Shown: in pieces, positions 25,812-35,293 of the stretch | How positions within the stretch are numbered: the first letter of the stretch is position 1 | Layout of the letters: each line of letters starts with the position of its first letter | Assembly: GCF_022844465.1 (NCBI RefSeq) | Contig: NZ_JALHLP010000001.1 | Span: forward strand, 744,001 to 808,000 | Reading direction: 5' to 3' | DNA: 64,000 nucleotides | From: Bradyrhizobium sp. | GTDB lineage: Bacteria; Pseudomonadota; Alphaproteobacteria; Rhizobiales; Xanthobacteraceae | Made by a program: the position numbers and the translations under genes | Notes under the pieces: model-generated | The model's input: only the letters and a program-made list of their open reading frames with translations | Told to the model about the DNA's origin: nothing | The model's database searches: none

Positions 25812-26440
25812 TGCTCTTCACCGCGATCTTGCTGAGCATGTCGATTGCAGCCGCACCGGAGGAAGGCCGCCCAAGAGCTGACGTTCACCAAGACGATCGT
25901 CAGAAATACGACAGCATCCCCTTTGCTGGAGGAGACTTTGAAGTTTCGGACCCTGCCTTAGTACCGAGACAACTCGCGCTTGCCGCAGAACAGGTAGGTT
26001 GCCGTTACAAGCATGACCTCAAGCAGCAGCCGATCCATTTTATCAGTACTGAAAACCGCCGCCTTGCGCTCGTGTTCTGTCGCTCCGGGGTCAGTGGATC
26101 GCATCATGTATTTGACTTTGCCAGCTTTCGAACGCCGACGCTTGTGCAGCTCCCGTTTACTGCAGAGAAGGAGGGGTTCGGCACGACCGTCAGGCCGGGC
26201 TTGATCACCTGGAGAAGAGAGGCCGGCGTATTTGAAGCCGTCTCTGGATCGGACATGTGTCCTAATTCGGAGCTCCGTCACACCTATCGATTGGGCTCGA
26301 CCGAGGGCTGGGTCAGCCGCGTCGCAAGTTTCGTGGTTGTCCGCGTTGAAGTCAGGGCAAAGCCCTGCGGCGGCCAAGAGAGCGAATGGGCCACGATCTG
26401 GGAAGCGACACCGTGGCCCAAACCCGCCGTCGTTCGCTGA
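25784..26440 (+). CDS. hypothetical exported protein
   Basis: A 218-residue protein with a clear signal peptide (about 1-24, hydrophobic LLFTAILLSMSIAAA). The mature part has no membrane helix and contains five cysteines that could form disulfides in the periplasm (GCRYK, VFCRSG, DMCPN, KPCGG). I do not recognise a family. Base composition looks lower in GC than its neighbours, with codons such as AAA, TTT and CGT more frequent, a hint of later acquisition. It is convergent with the Gfa-like gene. Confidence 0.65.
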   Translation: MHLPSSTLPLLFTAILLSMSIAAAPEEGRPRADVHQDDRQKYDSIPFAGGDFEVSDPALVPRQLALAAEQVGCRYKHDLKQQPIHFISTENRRLALVFCRSGVSGSHHVFDFASFRTPTLVQLPFTAEKEGFGTTVRPGLITWRREAGVFEAVSGSDMCPNSELRHTYRLGSTEGWVSRVASFVVVRVEVRAKPCGGQESEWATIWEATPWPKPAVVR

Positions 26441-26485
26441 ATCTGAATCTTTCCTTCAAACCACGCGGCGAAGCAATACGCGACG

Positions 26486-26893
26486 CTACGCCTGCGGCGG
26501 ATAGCGCTCGAAACTCGGCAGTTCGTGCGCGCGCTCCATCCAGCGCAGCCGCTCGGCGGTCTGGATATGAACCATGGCCGGAACCGCCTCGGGATCGTCG
26601 TAGGTCCCGCTCTGGATGTCGATGATCCCCGGCAACATGTTCGCATTGATGTAGAAGAGGCCGGTGCCGCAATCGGCGCAGAAGTGCCGCCGGCCGTGCT
26701 CGGAGGATTCGTAGACCTTGGGCTGGCCCTTGGTCACCTTGACCGCGTCCTCGGCGTACATCGTCCATCCCACCACCGGCGCGCCGGCGTGACGCCGGCA
26801 ATCGCTGCAGTGGCACAGCGCATGAACCATCAGTTCGCCCTCGACCTGGTAGCGGATGGCGCCGCAATGACAGCCGCCGGTGATCTTACTCAT
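26486..26893 (-). CDS. GFA/CENP-V family zinc protein
   Basis: A complete 135-residue single-domain protein with the cysteine pairs of the glutathione-dependent formaldehyde-activating (Gfa)/CENP-V fold: CHCGAIRY (about 8-15), CHCSDCRRH (27-35) and FCADCGTGLFY (71-81). Some members bind zinc and are annotated as S-hydroxymethylglutathione synthases, but most have no proven activity. The aminotransferase hpnO lies downstream on the same strand order with a repeat between, so an operon is unlikely. Confidence 0.88.
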   Translation of the reverse strand: MSKITGGCHCGAIRYQVEGELMVHALCHCSDCRRHAGAPVVGWTMYAEDAVKVTKGQPKVYESSEHGRRHFCADCGTGLFYINANMLPGIIDIQSGTYDDPEAVPAMVHIQTAERLRWMERAHELPSFERYPPQA

Positions 26894-26918
26894 GCGCTCC
26901 TCCCATCTGCAGCCGCAT

Positions 26919-27031
26919 CGTCATTGCGAGCCAACGGGTCGCGGATGCGCGTCCGATGAGCTCCGCGAAGCAATCCATCGGGCGGCGAAGAAAGGATGGA
27001 TTGCTTCGTCGCTTCGCTCCTCGCAATGACG
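26919..27031. repeat. inverted-repeat element, family A copy 2
   Basis: A 113-bp element with perfect 12-base inverted ends (CGTCATTGCGAG 26919-26930; CTCGCAATGACG 27020-27031). It fills the gap between the stop of hpnO and the start of the Gfa-like gene. No transposase is present, so it behaves like a non-autonomous miniature element or REP-like unit. Confidence 0.9.
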
Positions 27032-27046
27032 GCAGCGGCTGTGCCC

Positions 27047-28438
27047 TTACGCCGACTTCCGCACCGCGTTGTCGACCAGCGTCTTGCCGAGCGACCAGAT
27101 CGCGCCGGGGACCTTGTGGCTGGCGGCGATGACGTCGTCGAATGCCGTTTCGATCCAGCGGCAATCCTCTTCGGTGATCACCAGCGGCGGCAGCAGCTTG
27201 ATGGTGTGGCTGCCGTGGCCGGAGACCTGGGTCAGGATCTTGTGGTCCTTGAACAGCGGCACGGTGATGAGCTGGCAGAACAGGCCCTTGTTGGCGGTCT
27301 CCAGCAGATTCCAGGAGGCCTTCAGCCGCAGCGATTTCGGCGGACCGAACTCGACGCCGATCATCAGACCCTTGCCGCGCACTTCCTTCATCAATTCGTA
27401 GCCGGGCACCATCCGCGTCAGCGCAAGACGGATCTCGGCGCCGCGCCGGGCGGCCTGCTCGACCAGCTTTTCCTGCTTGATCACTTCGAGGGTGGCGATG
27501 CCGGCGGCCATCGCCAGATCGTTCTTCGCAAAAGTCGAGCCGTGCACGACCGCGCGATCCATCTGGCTGAAGATCTTGTCGAAGATGTGCTTGCGCGTCA
27601 GCAGCGCGCCCACCGGCACGTGGCCGCCGGACAAGGCCTTGGCCAGCAGCACCATGTCGGGCTCGACATTCCAGTGCTCGACCGCGAGGAATTTGCCGGT
27701 GCGGCCGATGCCGGTCTGGATTTCGTCGGCGATCAGCAGCGTGCCGTATTTCCTGCACAATGCCGCTGCGCCCGGCAGGAACTCGTCCGTGGGCATGTTG
27801 ACGCCCTTGCCCTGGATCGGCTCGACGATGAAGCCGGCGACCTGGCGCGACGACAGGGCCTGCTCCAGCGCCGCCAGATCGTTGTAGGGAACCTGCGTGC
27901 AACCCGGCAGCAGCGGCTCGAAACCGGAGCGGAAGTTGGGGTCATCCATCAGCGACAGCGCGCCGTAGGACAGGCCGTGGAACGAATGGGAACAAGACAC
28001 CATGCCGGGCCGGCCGGTCGCGCCGCGCGCGAACTTGATCGCGGCCTCGACGGTTTCGGCCCCGGAATTGGCGAAGAACACCTTGTCCAGATATGGGACA
28101 TGTTCCAGCAGCCGTTCCGCCAACACGCCGGCCAACGTGGAAACGTCAAGCTGCACCAGGTTCGGAAAATCGCTGTCAAGGACCCCCTTCAGCGCCTCGC
28201 GCAACGCAGGATGATTGCGACCGATCGCAAAAACGCCAAATCCGCTCAGTAGATCAAGATAGCGAACCCCGTCCCTGTCGAAGAGATATTGACCTTGCCC
28301 CTTCTGAAAGCCCACATCGTAGCCGATGGTCTTGAGTACCCGGACGAGTTGCTCGTTCAGGTGGCGCGCATGCATGGAACTGCGCTGCGCTTGTCGCTCC
28401 ACAAACATCCCGGAAACGTCTAGATATGAACTTTGCAT
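27047..28438 (-). CDS. hpnO: class III aminotransferase, HpnO (aminobacteriohopanetriol formation)
   Basis: A 463-residue PLP-dependent aminotransferase of the ornithine/4-aminobutyrate class. Visible motifs are [18 protein letters not shown], the [10 protein letters not shown] loop, [13 protein letters not shown] with the PLP-contacting Asp, and [15 protein letters not shown] with the Schiff-base Lys. The family includes HpnO, which aminates the side chain to make aminobacteriohopanetriol. Its place beside hpnN and the hopanoid genes supports that reading over generic amino-acid metabolism. Start choice is uncertain: ATG 28438 lacks a clear ribosome-binding site, and in-frame ATGs at 28408 and 28375 exist. 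Confidence 0.8.
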   Translation of the reverse strand: MQSSYLDVSGMFVERQAQRSSMHARHLNEQLVRVLKTIGYDVGFQKGQGQYLFDRDGVRYLDLLSGFGVFAIGRNHPALREALKGVLDSDFPNLVQLDVSTLAGVLAERLLEHVPYLDKVFFANSGAETVEAAIKFARGATGRPGMVSCSHSFHGLSYGALSLMDDPNFRSGFEPLLPGCTQVPYNDLAALEQALSSRQVAGFIVEPIQGKGVNMPTDEFLPGAAALCRKYGTLLIADEIQTGIGRTGKFLAVEHWNVEPDMVLLAKALSGGHVPVGALLTRKHIFDKIFSQMDRAVVHGSTFAKNDLAMAAGIATLEVIKQEKLVEQAARRGAEIRLALTRMVPGYELMKEVRGKGLMIGVEFGPPKSLRLKASWNLLETANKGLFCQLITVPLFKDHKILTQVSGHGSHTIKLLPPLVITEEDCRWIETAFDDVIAASHKVPGAIWSLGKTLVDNAVRKSA

Positions 28439-28541
28439 CGGCTACATACGTCGGTTGATGACCGTTTCGTCAACTGAAAACGCACAATGCGGCGTTTTGA
28501 CCGCGCGCTGAGACCCATCGACATAAACACAGGCCTGAAAC

Positions 28542-29255
28542 ATGTTGCACTGCCCAAGAAACGTCGCGCGAAAAGTCGGATACTCTGGACTCTTTTTGGC
28601 CGCCAGTTTCGGATGCGCGTTGGCGGCCGACCCCACCGGCGACTGGAAAGTGGCCGATGGCGTCGCCAACATCCGGGTCGCCCAATGTTACGGCAATATG
28701 TGGGGCGTGGTTGCCTGGGAGAAGACTCCCGGCGGCAAGGACAAGAACAACCCTGATGCGTCCAAGCAGAGCCGACCGACGCTCGGCATGCCGATCCTGA
28801 TCGACATGAAGAAGAAGCCGGGCGCCTATTCCTGGGAGGGGCAAGTCTACAACGCCAAGGATGGACAGCTCTATAGCTCGACCATCAAGCCGGTCGGGAC
28901 CGAGCAGCTGGAGATCCAGGGCTGCGTGCTGGGCTTCCTGTGCGGCGGTGAAACCTGGACCCGGGTCGGGCCGCCGATCCCCTCGAGCCCCGCCAACAGC
29001 ATGGCCAAGGGCGCGCCGAAAGGCGCTTTCGCCGCCGCGCCGAAGACCGCAACCGCGCCGGCTCCCGCTCCTGTGGCCCCCAAGACCACGGGGACAGCCA
29101 GTCCCGCGCCTGCCGGTGCTGGAGCCGTCAACTCTGGACCCGCCAGCCCAACGGCTGCGCCAAAGGTTGCGCCAGGTCAAAAGCAGGCCGCCGCCCAACC
29201 GGCCGACATCGGCGATATCTGCCTACTTCCCGACATCGCGCGGTTTGCCCATTAG
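28542..29255 (+). CDS. exported DUF2147 protein with Pro/Ala-rich tail
   Basis: A 237-residue protein with a signal peptide (about 1-29, cleavage near ALAAD) and a DUF2147 domain at about 30-145: DPTGDWKVADGVANIRV, GNMWGVVAW, GQVYNAKDGQLYSSTI, GCVLGFLCGGETWTRV. A disordered Ala/Pro/Lys-rich tail (about 150-225) follows. DUF2147 proteins are small periplasmic beta-barrels of unknown function. It is divergent from hpnO, and its last 33 bases overlap the 3' end of convergent hpnN, so the final residues (CLLPDIARFAH) may be read into a neighbour's end rather than conserved. Confidence 0.8.
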   Translation: MLHCPRNVARKVGYSGLFLAASFGCALAADPTGDWKVADGVANIRVAQCYGNMWGVVAWEKTPGGKDKNNPDASKQSRPTLGMPILIDMKKKPGAYSWEGQVYNAKDGQLYSSTIKPVGTEQLEIQGCVLGFLCGGETWTRVGPPIPSSPANSMAKGAPKGAFAAAPKTATAPAPAPVAPKTTGTASPAPAGAGAVNSGPASPTAAPKVAPGQKQAAAQPADIGDICLLPDIARFAH

Positions 29256-31811
29256 CGCGGGCTGGAACAGCAGCACGGCGGCGAGCGTGGTGACGAGCGA
29301 GAGCGCCAGCAGTTTTCCCATGCTGGCGGTGCCGGGGTGGCTGGATAGCCAGAGGCTTCCGAATGCGGTCGCCGTCGTCAGCGCCGAGAAGAAGATCGCG
29401 CGCGTCAGGCTCGACTGCAGCAGGTTCGTCCTGCCCTCGCGCCATGCCGTGACATAGTAGATCTTGAAGGCGACGCCGACGCCGAGCAGCAGCGGCAGCG
29501 CGACGATATTGGCGAAGTTGAGCGGCAGCCCGATCAGAACACATATCTCCAGCGTCACGGCCCCCGCTACCAGCAGCGGCACCAGCGTCAGCAGCACGTC
29601 GGTGACCCGCCGCAGCGCCAGCCAGAGCAGAATGCTGATCACCAGCAGCGCCCACAGGCCGGCAACAATGAACGCCGTGACGATGGTGTCGCCGGATTTG
29701 AGGATCGACACCGGCCCACCGATTGCGGTCGGCTCGGCCGCGAGAACCGCGTCGGCAAACCGGCGCAGATTGTCGTTGTCGTTGGGGTCGCCCTTCGGCA
29801 ACGCCTCGACGCGAATCAACCCGTCCTTTGATTTCCAGCTTCGCACCAGTTCCGGCGGCAGCGTTTTCAAGGTCACCGGCCCCGCCTGCAGGGTGTTGCG
29901 GAGCTGTTCGAACATGATCGTGAGCGGGATGACGAACACATTCTGCGCCTTGTCGCGCGTCGCCTGGTCGGCCTCGGCAAGCTTCGACAGCGCATCCGCC
30001 AGCCGCCGCGAAGCGATCGCGCCCGGTCCGCCGCCGTCGCCGGCGGCCCTGCGCAGGCTCTCGACCGTTCCCTTCAGCGCTTCGACGTTCTCCTGGTCGG
30101 AGGGCGCCGGATCGACCTGGTCGGGATTGAGCGCCGGGCCGACCGCTTTGGCGGCCTGCGCGATCAGCTTCAGTTTGGCCGGCTGATTCTCCGGCACGAA
30201 ACTGTCCAGCGACATCACGCGGAGGACTTCCGGCACCTTCTCCAGCCGCGCCTCGACCTGCTTCGCCTCGGCTTCCGAACGGGTCAGCACGTTGACCGCG
30301 TTGGCGCCGGTGTTCGGATCCTTGCGCAGATCGAGGAAGGTCGCGATCGATTCCACCTGCGCGTTGCGCAGATTGATCGGGTTGAAGTCGAACTTCATAA
30401 AATAGAGCAACGGCAGCCCCGCCAGGGCGACGAGCAGCGTGCCGACGATGATGATGACGCGATGCTTCTCCAGGAACTCGTCCACCGGCGCCAGAAACGC
30501 GTAACCGACCGGCTCGCTCTCGCCGGGCGGATTGAGCAGTTTCAGCATCGCCGGCAGCACCGTGATGCTGGTGAGGAAGGCGACCAGCATGCCCGCGCCT
30601 GCGATCTTGCCGAGTTCGGAAATTCCCCGGTAGTCGGTTGGCAGGAAGCACAGGAAACCGGCCGCGGTCGCCATCGCCGCCAGCGACAGCGGGACCGCAG
30701 AACGGTTGGCCGCACTCTCCAGCGCCAGCGCCAGATCGTCGTTCTTGAACCGTTCGGAACGGTAGCGGACGCTGAACTGAATACCGAAATCGACGCCGAG
30801 GCCGACAAACAGCACGGCAAAGGCGACCGACAGCAGGTTCAGCGATCCCACCATCATCAGACCCACGGCGGTCGTGATCGCAAGGCCGATGAACAGGCTT
30901 GTGAACACCGCAAAAATAATCTTGGCCGAATGCAGCGCCATCCACAGAATGACGAGAACGATGATGATGGTGCCGATGCCATTGACGATCGCGCCGTCCT
31001 GGACGGTGGCATATTCCTCGTTGGCGATCGGAACCGGGCCGGTCAGCCTGACGCGAGCGCTGTACTGTTCTGCGAATTTCAGATCGGTCGCGGCCTGCCG
31101 GATCGCATCGGTGGCGTCCCTGCCGGGTTCGAGCGAATTATAGTCGAGCTTGGGCTTGAATTCGATGAAGGCGCGGCGGTCGGCGTCGGTCAGCGGCTTG
31201 TTGCTGACCAGTTCGCGCCAGGAGAAGGTCGCCGTTCCCTTGCCGAGGATGCTCTCAACGGTCTGGCTGATCTGGTTGAAGGGACGTTCGGTGCTGTCGA
31301 GCTTGACCTGACCGCGCTTGACGCCGGCAAGGCCGGTCTCGAGCGCACCGGTGAGGCCGCGGATCGAGGGATCTCCGGCCATGATCTCGATCAGGGGCGC
31401 TGCGGCTTCGAGCTGGCCGGTGACCTTGCCCACCTCCTCCACCGGCAGGAACAACAGCCCGTTCCTCTCAAAGAACTCGCCAGAACCGAGCGGTTGCACC
31501 GACTCGAAATGTTTGGTGTCGCCCGACAGTTTCGCAGCCAGCGCCTTGGCGGCGGCGCCGGCAAGTTCCGGCGTCGACGCTTCAACGACGGCCAAAATCA
31601 GCTTTTCCCGCTCAAAGGCATGCTCGAACTGGTTGTCGCGCTTGCGCCAGTCGAGGTCGGGCGAAATCAGCTTGTTGATGTCAGTGTTGATCGCGAAATT
31701 CTGGACGGCGTAGTAGCTCGCCCCGATCGTGAGGATCAGCGAAAGCGCGACGACGGGGATGGCAAACCGCGTGCAGGTTCTGACAATCAAGACAACAATG
31801 CTGGTCAGCAC
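29223..31811 (-). CDS. hpnN: hopanoid transporter HpnN (RND superfamily)
   Basis: An 862-residue RND/MMPL-type membrane protein: one N-terminal helix, a large periplasmic loop (about 40-270), five helices including the FGIQFSVRYR segment, a second periplasmic loop (about 475-715), and six closing helices. HpnN moves hopanoids from the inner to the outer membrane; it is the only RND family tied to hopanoid operons, and its neighbours hpnO, ispH and hpnH support the call. The start is GTG at 31811 with GGAAAG upstream. It reads away from ispH, leaving a 478-base divergent spacer. Confidence 0.92.
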   Translation of the reverse strand: MLTSIVVLIVRTCTRFAIPVVALSLILTIGASYYAVQNFAINTDINKLISPDLDWRKRDNQFEHAFEREKLILAVVEASTPELAGAAAKALAAKLSGDTKHFESVQPLGSGEFFERNGLLFLPVEEVGKVTGQLEAAAPLIEIMAGDPSIRGLTGALETGLAGVKRGQVKLDSTERPFNQISQTVESILGKGTATFSWRELVSNKPLTDADRRAFIEFKPKLDYNSLEPGRDATDAIRQAATDLKFAEQYSARVRLTGPVPIANEEYATVQDGAIVNGIGTIIIVLVILWMALHSAKIIFAVFTSLFIGLAITTAVGLMMVGSLNLLSVAFAVLFVGLGVDFGIQFSVRYRSERFKNDDLALALESAANRSAVPLSLAAMATAAGFLCFLPTDYRGISELGKIAGAGMLVAFLTSITVLPAMLKLLNPPGESEPVGYAFLAPVDEFLEKHRVIIIVGTLLVALAGLPLLYFMKFDFNPINLRNAQVESIATFLDLRKDPNTGANAVNVLTRSEAEAKQVEARLEKVPEVLRVMSLDSFVPENQPAKLKLIAQAAKAVGPALNPDQVDPAPSDQENVEALKGTVESLRRAAGDGGGPGAIASRRLADALSKLAEADQATRDKAQNVFVIPLTIMFEQLRNTLQAGPVTLKTLPPELVRSWKSKDGLIRVEALPKGDPNDNDNLRRFADAVLAAEPTAIGGPVSILKSGDTIVTAFIVAGLWALLVISILLWLALRRVTDVLLTLVPLLVAGAVTLEICVLIGLPLNFANIVALPLLLGVGVAFKIYYVTAWREGRTNLLQSSLTRAIFFSALTTATAFGSLWLSSHPGTASMGKLLALSLVTTLAAVLLFQPALMGKPRDVGK

Positions 31812-32289
31812 TTCATTTCTTTCCGAGGCTGGCAGGGGTCCGCGAAAACGCCCCGCTGTCTAGCGGAGTTCACGGAGCCGATCTAATGTTGTTTTGGTCA
31901 GTTTCAGCCGGTTTCAGCTGAAATCACCAAATCACACATCGAAACAACATTCGGGCACGGGTATAGGCCCAATCCGTGGGCGACAAAGTGACGGAAGGGC
32001 GAGAAAACACCCCCGCGGGGGCGATGACTGTATTATAATACCATACCGCCGATAACCATTGCGCGACGGACTTTTCTAAATACTCATTTTTTGACACATA
32101 CTCCTGCTCCTTCGGTTCCATCTTCCGGGGCGGCGGCCTACCTGCGCGAAGCCTCGTCATGGTGCGCGGCTAGCTGATTTCCGGCGCAATCGATATATGC
32201 GGAAGACCTGCCGCCGGGGTGACCGGGAGCACAGTAGCTGACACGTGAATTTGCGTTTTAGAATGGTCCCATTTGGTAGTGGAAGAGCC
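31812..32289. other. AT-richer divergent spacer between hpnN and ispH
   Basis: There is no convincing gene in these 478 bases, which look lower in GC than anything nearby. Visible structures are an imperfect inverted repeat (31893-31931, TTTGGT..TTTCAGC against GCTGAAATCACCAAA), a 12-base perfect palindrome CCCCCGCGGGGG (32010-32021), and an adjacent AT run containing TATTATAATA (32031-32040). A 78-codon minus-strand frame (31924-32160) has poor codon use. Promoters for both hpnN and ispH must lie here. Confidence 0.6.
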
Positions 32290-33216
32290 ATGGAAGTATA
32301 TCTTGCGCAGCCCCGCGGCTTTTGTGCGGGCGTCGTGCGTGCCATCGAGATCGTCGAGCGGGCGCTCGAAAAATACGGGCCGCCGGTCTATGTGCGCCAC
32401 GAAATCGTGCACAACAAGCATGTGGTGGAGAGCCTGAAGAACAAGGGCGCGATCTTCGTCGAGGAACTCGCGGAAATACCTGCGCGAGCCGTGACGGTAT
32501 TCAGCGCCCATGGCGTGGCCCGCAGCGTCGAGGAAGAGGCTGCCGCGCGCGGTCTGCCAGTCCTTAACGCCACCTGCCCGCTGGTCACCAAGGTCCATAA
32601 TCAGGGCAAACGGTACATGTCCAAGGGCCGGAATCTGGTCTTGATCGGCCACGCCGGCCATCCCGAGGTCGAGGGCACCATGGGCCAGGTTCCGGGGCCG
32701 ATCTGGCTGGTCCAAAACGCCGAGGAGGTCGCCAGCCTGGCTCTGCCGACCGACAGCCCGATCGCCTATATTACCCAGACGACCCTCAGCGTGGACGACA
32801 CAAGAGACATAATTGCCGCACTTCACGCCCGTTTTACCGATATTCAGGGCCCGGACATCCGGGATATCTGCTATGCGACACAGAACCGCCAATCTGCGGT
32901 AAGAGACCTCAGCAAGTTGGTGGACGTCATCTTGGTGGTGGGGGCCGCCAACAGTTCCAACTCTAACAGGCTACGCGAAATCGGCACCGAGGTCGGGGTG
33001 GCCAGCTATCTCATTGCCGACGGCAGCGAGTTGAACCCCGATTGGCTGAAGGACGCGAGAGCCGTCGGCATCACGGCGGGCGCTTCGGCGCCCGAAGTTT
33101 TGGTCGATGACGTGATCGAGGCTTTGCGACGTATCGGACCCGTTACGGTGTCGGTGCTTCCCGGCCGGGAAGAAAACATCGAATTCCGCCTGCCGGCGGA
33201 ATTGACCGCGGGCTGA
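32290..33216 (+). CDS. ispH: 4-hydroxy-3-methylbut-2-enyl diphosphate reductase IspH
   Basis: A 308-residue [4Fe-4S] enzyme of the last MEP-pathway step, giving IPP and DMAPP, the C5 precursors of squalene and hopanoids. The three cluster cysteines are Cys12 (GFCAGV), Cys96 (ATCPL) and Cys194 (ICYATQ); [20 protein letters not shown] and SNSNRL are typical. The ATG at 32290 follows GGAAGAG; an in-frame ATG at 32260 and the frame start at 32245 are less likely. It is followed after 40 bases by hpnH, so precursor supply and side-chain addition are co-transcribed. Confidence 0.96.
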   Translation: MEVYLAQPRGFCAGVVRAIEIVERALEKYGPPVYVRHEIVHNKHVVESLKNKGAIFVEELAEIPARAVTVFSAHGVARSVEEEAAARGLPVLNATCPLVTKVHNQGKRYMSKGRNLVLIGHAGHPEVEGTMGQVPGPIWLVQNAEEVASLALPTDSPIAYITQTTLSVDDTRDIIAALHARFTDIQGPDIRDICYATQNRQSAVRDLSKLVDVILVVGAANSSNSNRLREIGTEVGVASYLIADGSELNPDWLKDARAVGITAGASAPEVLVDDVIEALRRIGPVTVSVLPGREENIEFRLPAELTAG

Positions 33217-33256
33217 TCCACTTCACTGTTTCCTAGTCCAGAAAGAAAACTTCGCG

Positions 33257-34417
33257 ATGGCAATACCGTTCTTCAAGGAAATACGTATCGGCGGCTACCT
33301 GATCAAGCAGAAGCTGCTGGGCCGCAAGCGCTATCCGCTGGTGCTGATGCTGGAGCCCCTGTTTCGCTGCAACCTCGCCTGCGTCGGCTGCGGCAAGATC
33401 GACTATCCCGATGCGATCCTCAACCGCCGCATGTCGGCGCAGGAATGCTGGGACGCGGCCGACGAATGCGGCGCGCCGATGGTGGCGATCCCCGGCGGCG
33501 AACCGCTGATCCACAAGGAGATCGGCGAGATCGTGCGCGGCCTCGTGGCGCGCAAGAAGTTTGTCTCGCTCTGCACCAACGCGCTGCTGCTGGAAAAAAA
33601 GCTCGATCTGTTCGAGCCCTCGCCCTACCTGTTCTTCTCGGTCCATCTCGACGGACTGAAAGAGCACCACGACAAGGCGGTGTCGCAGGCCGGTGTGTTC
33701 GACCGCGCGGTTTCGGCGATCAAGGCCGCAAAGGCCCGCGGCTTCACCGTCAACGTCAACGCCACGATCTTCGACGGCCATGCGGCCGAGGACATCGCCA
33801 AGTTTCTCGACTTCACCACCGAGCTTGGGGTCGGCGTCTCGATGTCGCCGGGTTACGCCTATGAGCGCGCCCCGGACCAGGAGCACTTCCTCAACCGCAC
33901 CAAGACCAAGAAGCTGTTCCGCGACGTGTTCGCCCTCGGCAAGGGCAAGAAGTGGAACTTCATGCATTCCGGCCTGTTCCTCGACTTCCTGGCCGGCAAC
34001 CAGACTTACGAATGCACCCCGTGGGGCATGCCGGCGCGCAACATTTTCGGCTGGCAGAAGCCCTGCTATCTGCTCGGCGAAGGCTACACCAAGACCTTCA
34101 AGGAATTGATGGAGACGACGGACTGGGAGACCTACGGCACCGGCAAGTATGAAAAGTGCGCCGACTGCATGGCGCATTGCGGCTACGAGCCCACCGCTGC
34201 CAACGCGGCGCTGGTCAACCCGCTCAAGGCAATGTGGGTAGCCCTGCGCGGGGTGCGCACCACCGGGCCGATGGCGCCCGAGATCAGCCTCGATAACCAG
34301 CGCCCGGCCCAATACATCTTCTCGGCCGAGGTACAGAAGCGCCTGTCGGAGATCCGCCGCGACGAGGCGGCGGCTGCCGCGGCCAAGCGACCGGCGAAGG
34401 CTTCCACCGCCGCCTGA
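33257..34417 (+). CDS. hpnH: radical SAM adenosyl-hopene transferase HpnH
   Basis: A 386-residue radical SAM enzyme that joins the 5'-deoxyadenosyl group to diploptene, giving adenosylhopane, the first step of C35 hopanoid side-chain building. The cluster motif is Cys38-x3-Cys42-x2-Cys45 (CNLACVGC). GGEPLIHKEI is the SAM-contacting GGE element, and a C-terminal cysteine group (CADCMAHCGYEPT, preceded by YECTPWG) forms the SPASM-like tail typical of HpnH. It ends just before a strong terminator shared with convergent hpnG. Confidence 0.96.
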   Translation: MAIPFFKEIRIGGYLIKQKLLGRKRYPLVLMLEPLFRCNLACVGCGKIDYPDAILNRRMSAQECWDAADECGAPMVAIPGGEPLIHKEIGEIVRGLVARKKFVSLCTNALLLEKKLDLFEPSPYLFFSVHLDGLKEHHDKAVSQAGVFDRAVSAIKAAKARGFTVNVNATIFDGHAAEDIAKFLDFTTELGVGVSMSPGYAYERAPDQEHFLNRTKTKKLFRDVFALGKGKKWNFMHSGLFLDFLAGNQTYECTPWGMPARNIFGWQKPCYLLGEGYTKTFKELMETTDWETYGTGKYEKCADCMAHCGYEPTAANAALVNPLKAMWVALRGVRTTGPMAPEISLDNQRPAQYIFSAEVQKRLSEIRRDEAAAAAAKRPAKASTAA

Positions 34418-34452
34418 GGCTGGCGAAGAATAGAAATGACTGAGAAAAGAGT

Positions 34453-34485
34453 AAGGGCTCCGGTTAGCTGAGAACCGGGGCCCTT
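34453..34485. terminator. bidirectional terminator between hpnH and hpnG
   Basis: AAGGGCTCCGGTT and AACCGGGGCCCTT form a 13-pair stem (one G-U pair) around a seven-base loop, followed by a T-rich run (ATCTTTGTCTTTCTT) on the plus strand. It lies 35 bases after the hpnH stop and 61 bases beyond the hpnG stop, so it can serve both convergent units. Confidence 0.85.
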
Positions 34486-34546
34486 ATCTTTGTCTTTCTT
34501 GTCGACGCCCTCTGGGAATGCTCACGCTTCTGTCGCGAACCCAGGA

Positions 34547-35293
34547 TCAGATTTCCGCCGTCATCAGGCGCTCGCCGTGCAGGAAGCCGCGGCAGCCGCG
34601 CAGGGAGCGCAGCGCGCGGTTGAAATCGATTCCGGTGGAGACCAGCGCGCGCAGCGTGGTGGGATTGCGGGCGAGCCCGCGCAGCACCTTGCGCAGATCG
34701 ATGTCGCCGTTCGGCTTGATGGCGCTCTTGGCGATCGCCGGGAGCGATCGGCTGGCGGGATCCGATATGACCCGCAGCGCCGCGAACGGCAGCCCCGCGC
34801 TGGCCGCGTAGGCCGCCGCGATATGGCTTTCCATATCGACCGCGGCAGCCCCGGTTTCGGAATGCAGCGCGGCCTTGCAAGCCGTCGCCGCAATCACCTG
34901 CTCGACGCCGGCCAGACCACCCCGGACCACGCGCCGACGGAGCAGCGCGGCACGGGCGATCAATTCCTCGTTCAGCGCCAGACCGGCCAGGAAACGGGTA
35001 TCGCCGGCCAGTACCTCGGTGGCTACCACGACATCGCCTGATTTAAGCGACGGATCCAGCCCGCCGGCAACGCCGAACGAGATGACGCCCCTGAAGGTCG
35101 TGGAATCCAGCGTCGCCAGCAGCGCCCGCAATTGCCGTGGATCGCTGGAACTGCAAATCACGATCATGCCGGGGCCGGCCGCAATGCGGGCCTCCTGCAC
35201 CAAACCGGTCACGATCAAAACCGGCCGCGGATCGATTGAATTGCGATCAACCGAATGATCCGCGGTCGCGGCGGCCCCCGCCCCCAAAGTCAC
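34547..35293 (-). CDS. hpnG: adenosylhopane nucleosidase HpnG
   Basis: A 248-residue purine-nucleoside-phosphorylase-like protein that removes adenine from adenosylhopane to yield ribosylhopane, acting directly after HpnH. Family marks are VISFGVAGGLDPSLKSGDVVVATEV, the AAAVDMESHIAA segment with the ligand-binding Met-Glu, and LRVISDPASR. The start is GTG at 35293, overlapping the shc stop (ATGTGA), which signals translational coupling. The longer frame from 35539 runs antiparallel to nothing but lies within shc and adds a non-family N-terminus. Confidence 0.9.
   Translation of the reverse strand: MTLGAGAAATADHSVDRNSIDPRPVLIVTGLVQEARIAAGPGMIVICSSSDPRQLRALLATLDSTTFRGVISFGVAGGLDPSLKSGDVVVATEVLAGDTRFLAGLALNEELIARAALLRRRVVRGGLAGVEQVIAATACKAALHSETGAAAVDMESHIAAAYAASAGLPFAALRVISDPASRSLPAIAKSAIKPNGDIDLRKVLRGLARNPTTLRALVSTGIDFNRALRSLRGCRGFLHGERLMTAEI

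Noticed and set aside
30462..31886. 474-codon plus-strand open frame
   Set aside because: Antisense shadow of hpnN; no recognisable domain and no ribosome-binding site.
31924..32160. 78-codon minus-strand frame in the hpnN-ispH spacer
   Set aside because: No good ribosome-binding site, codon use unlike genes here, and it covers the palindromes; more likely chance in an AT-richer promoter region.
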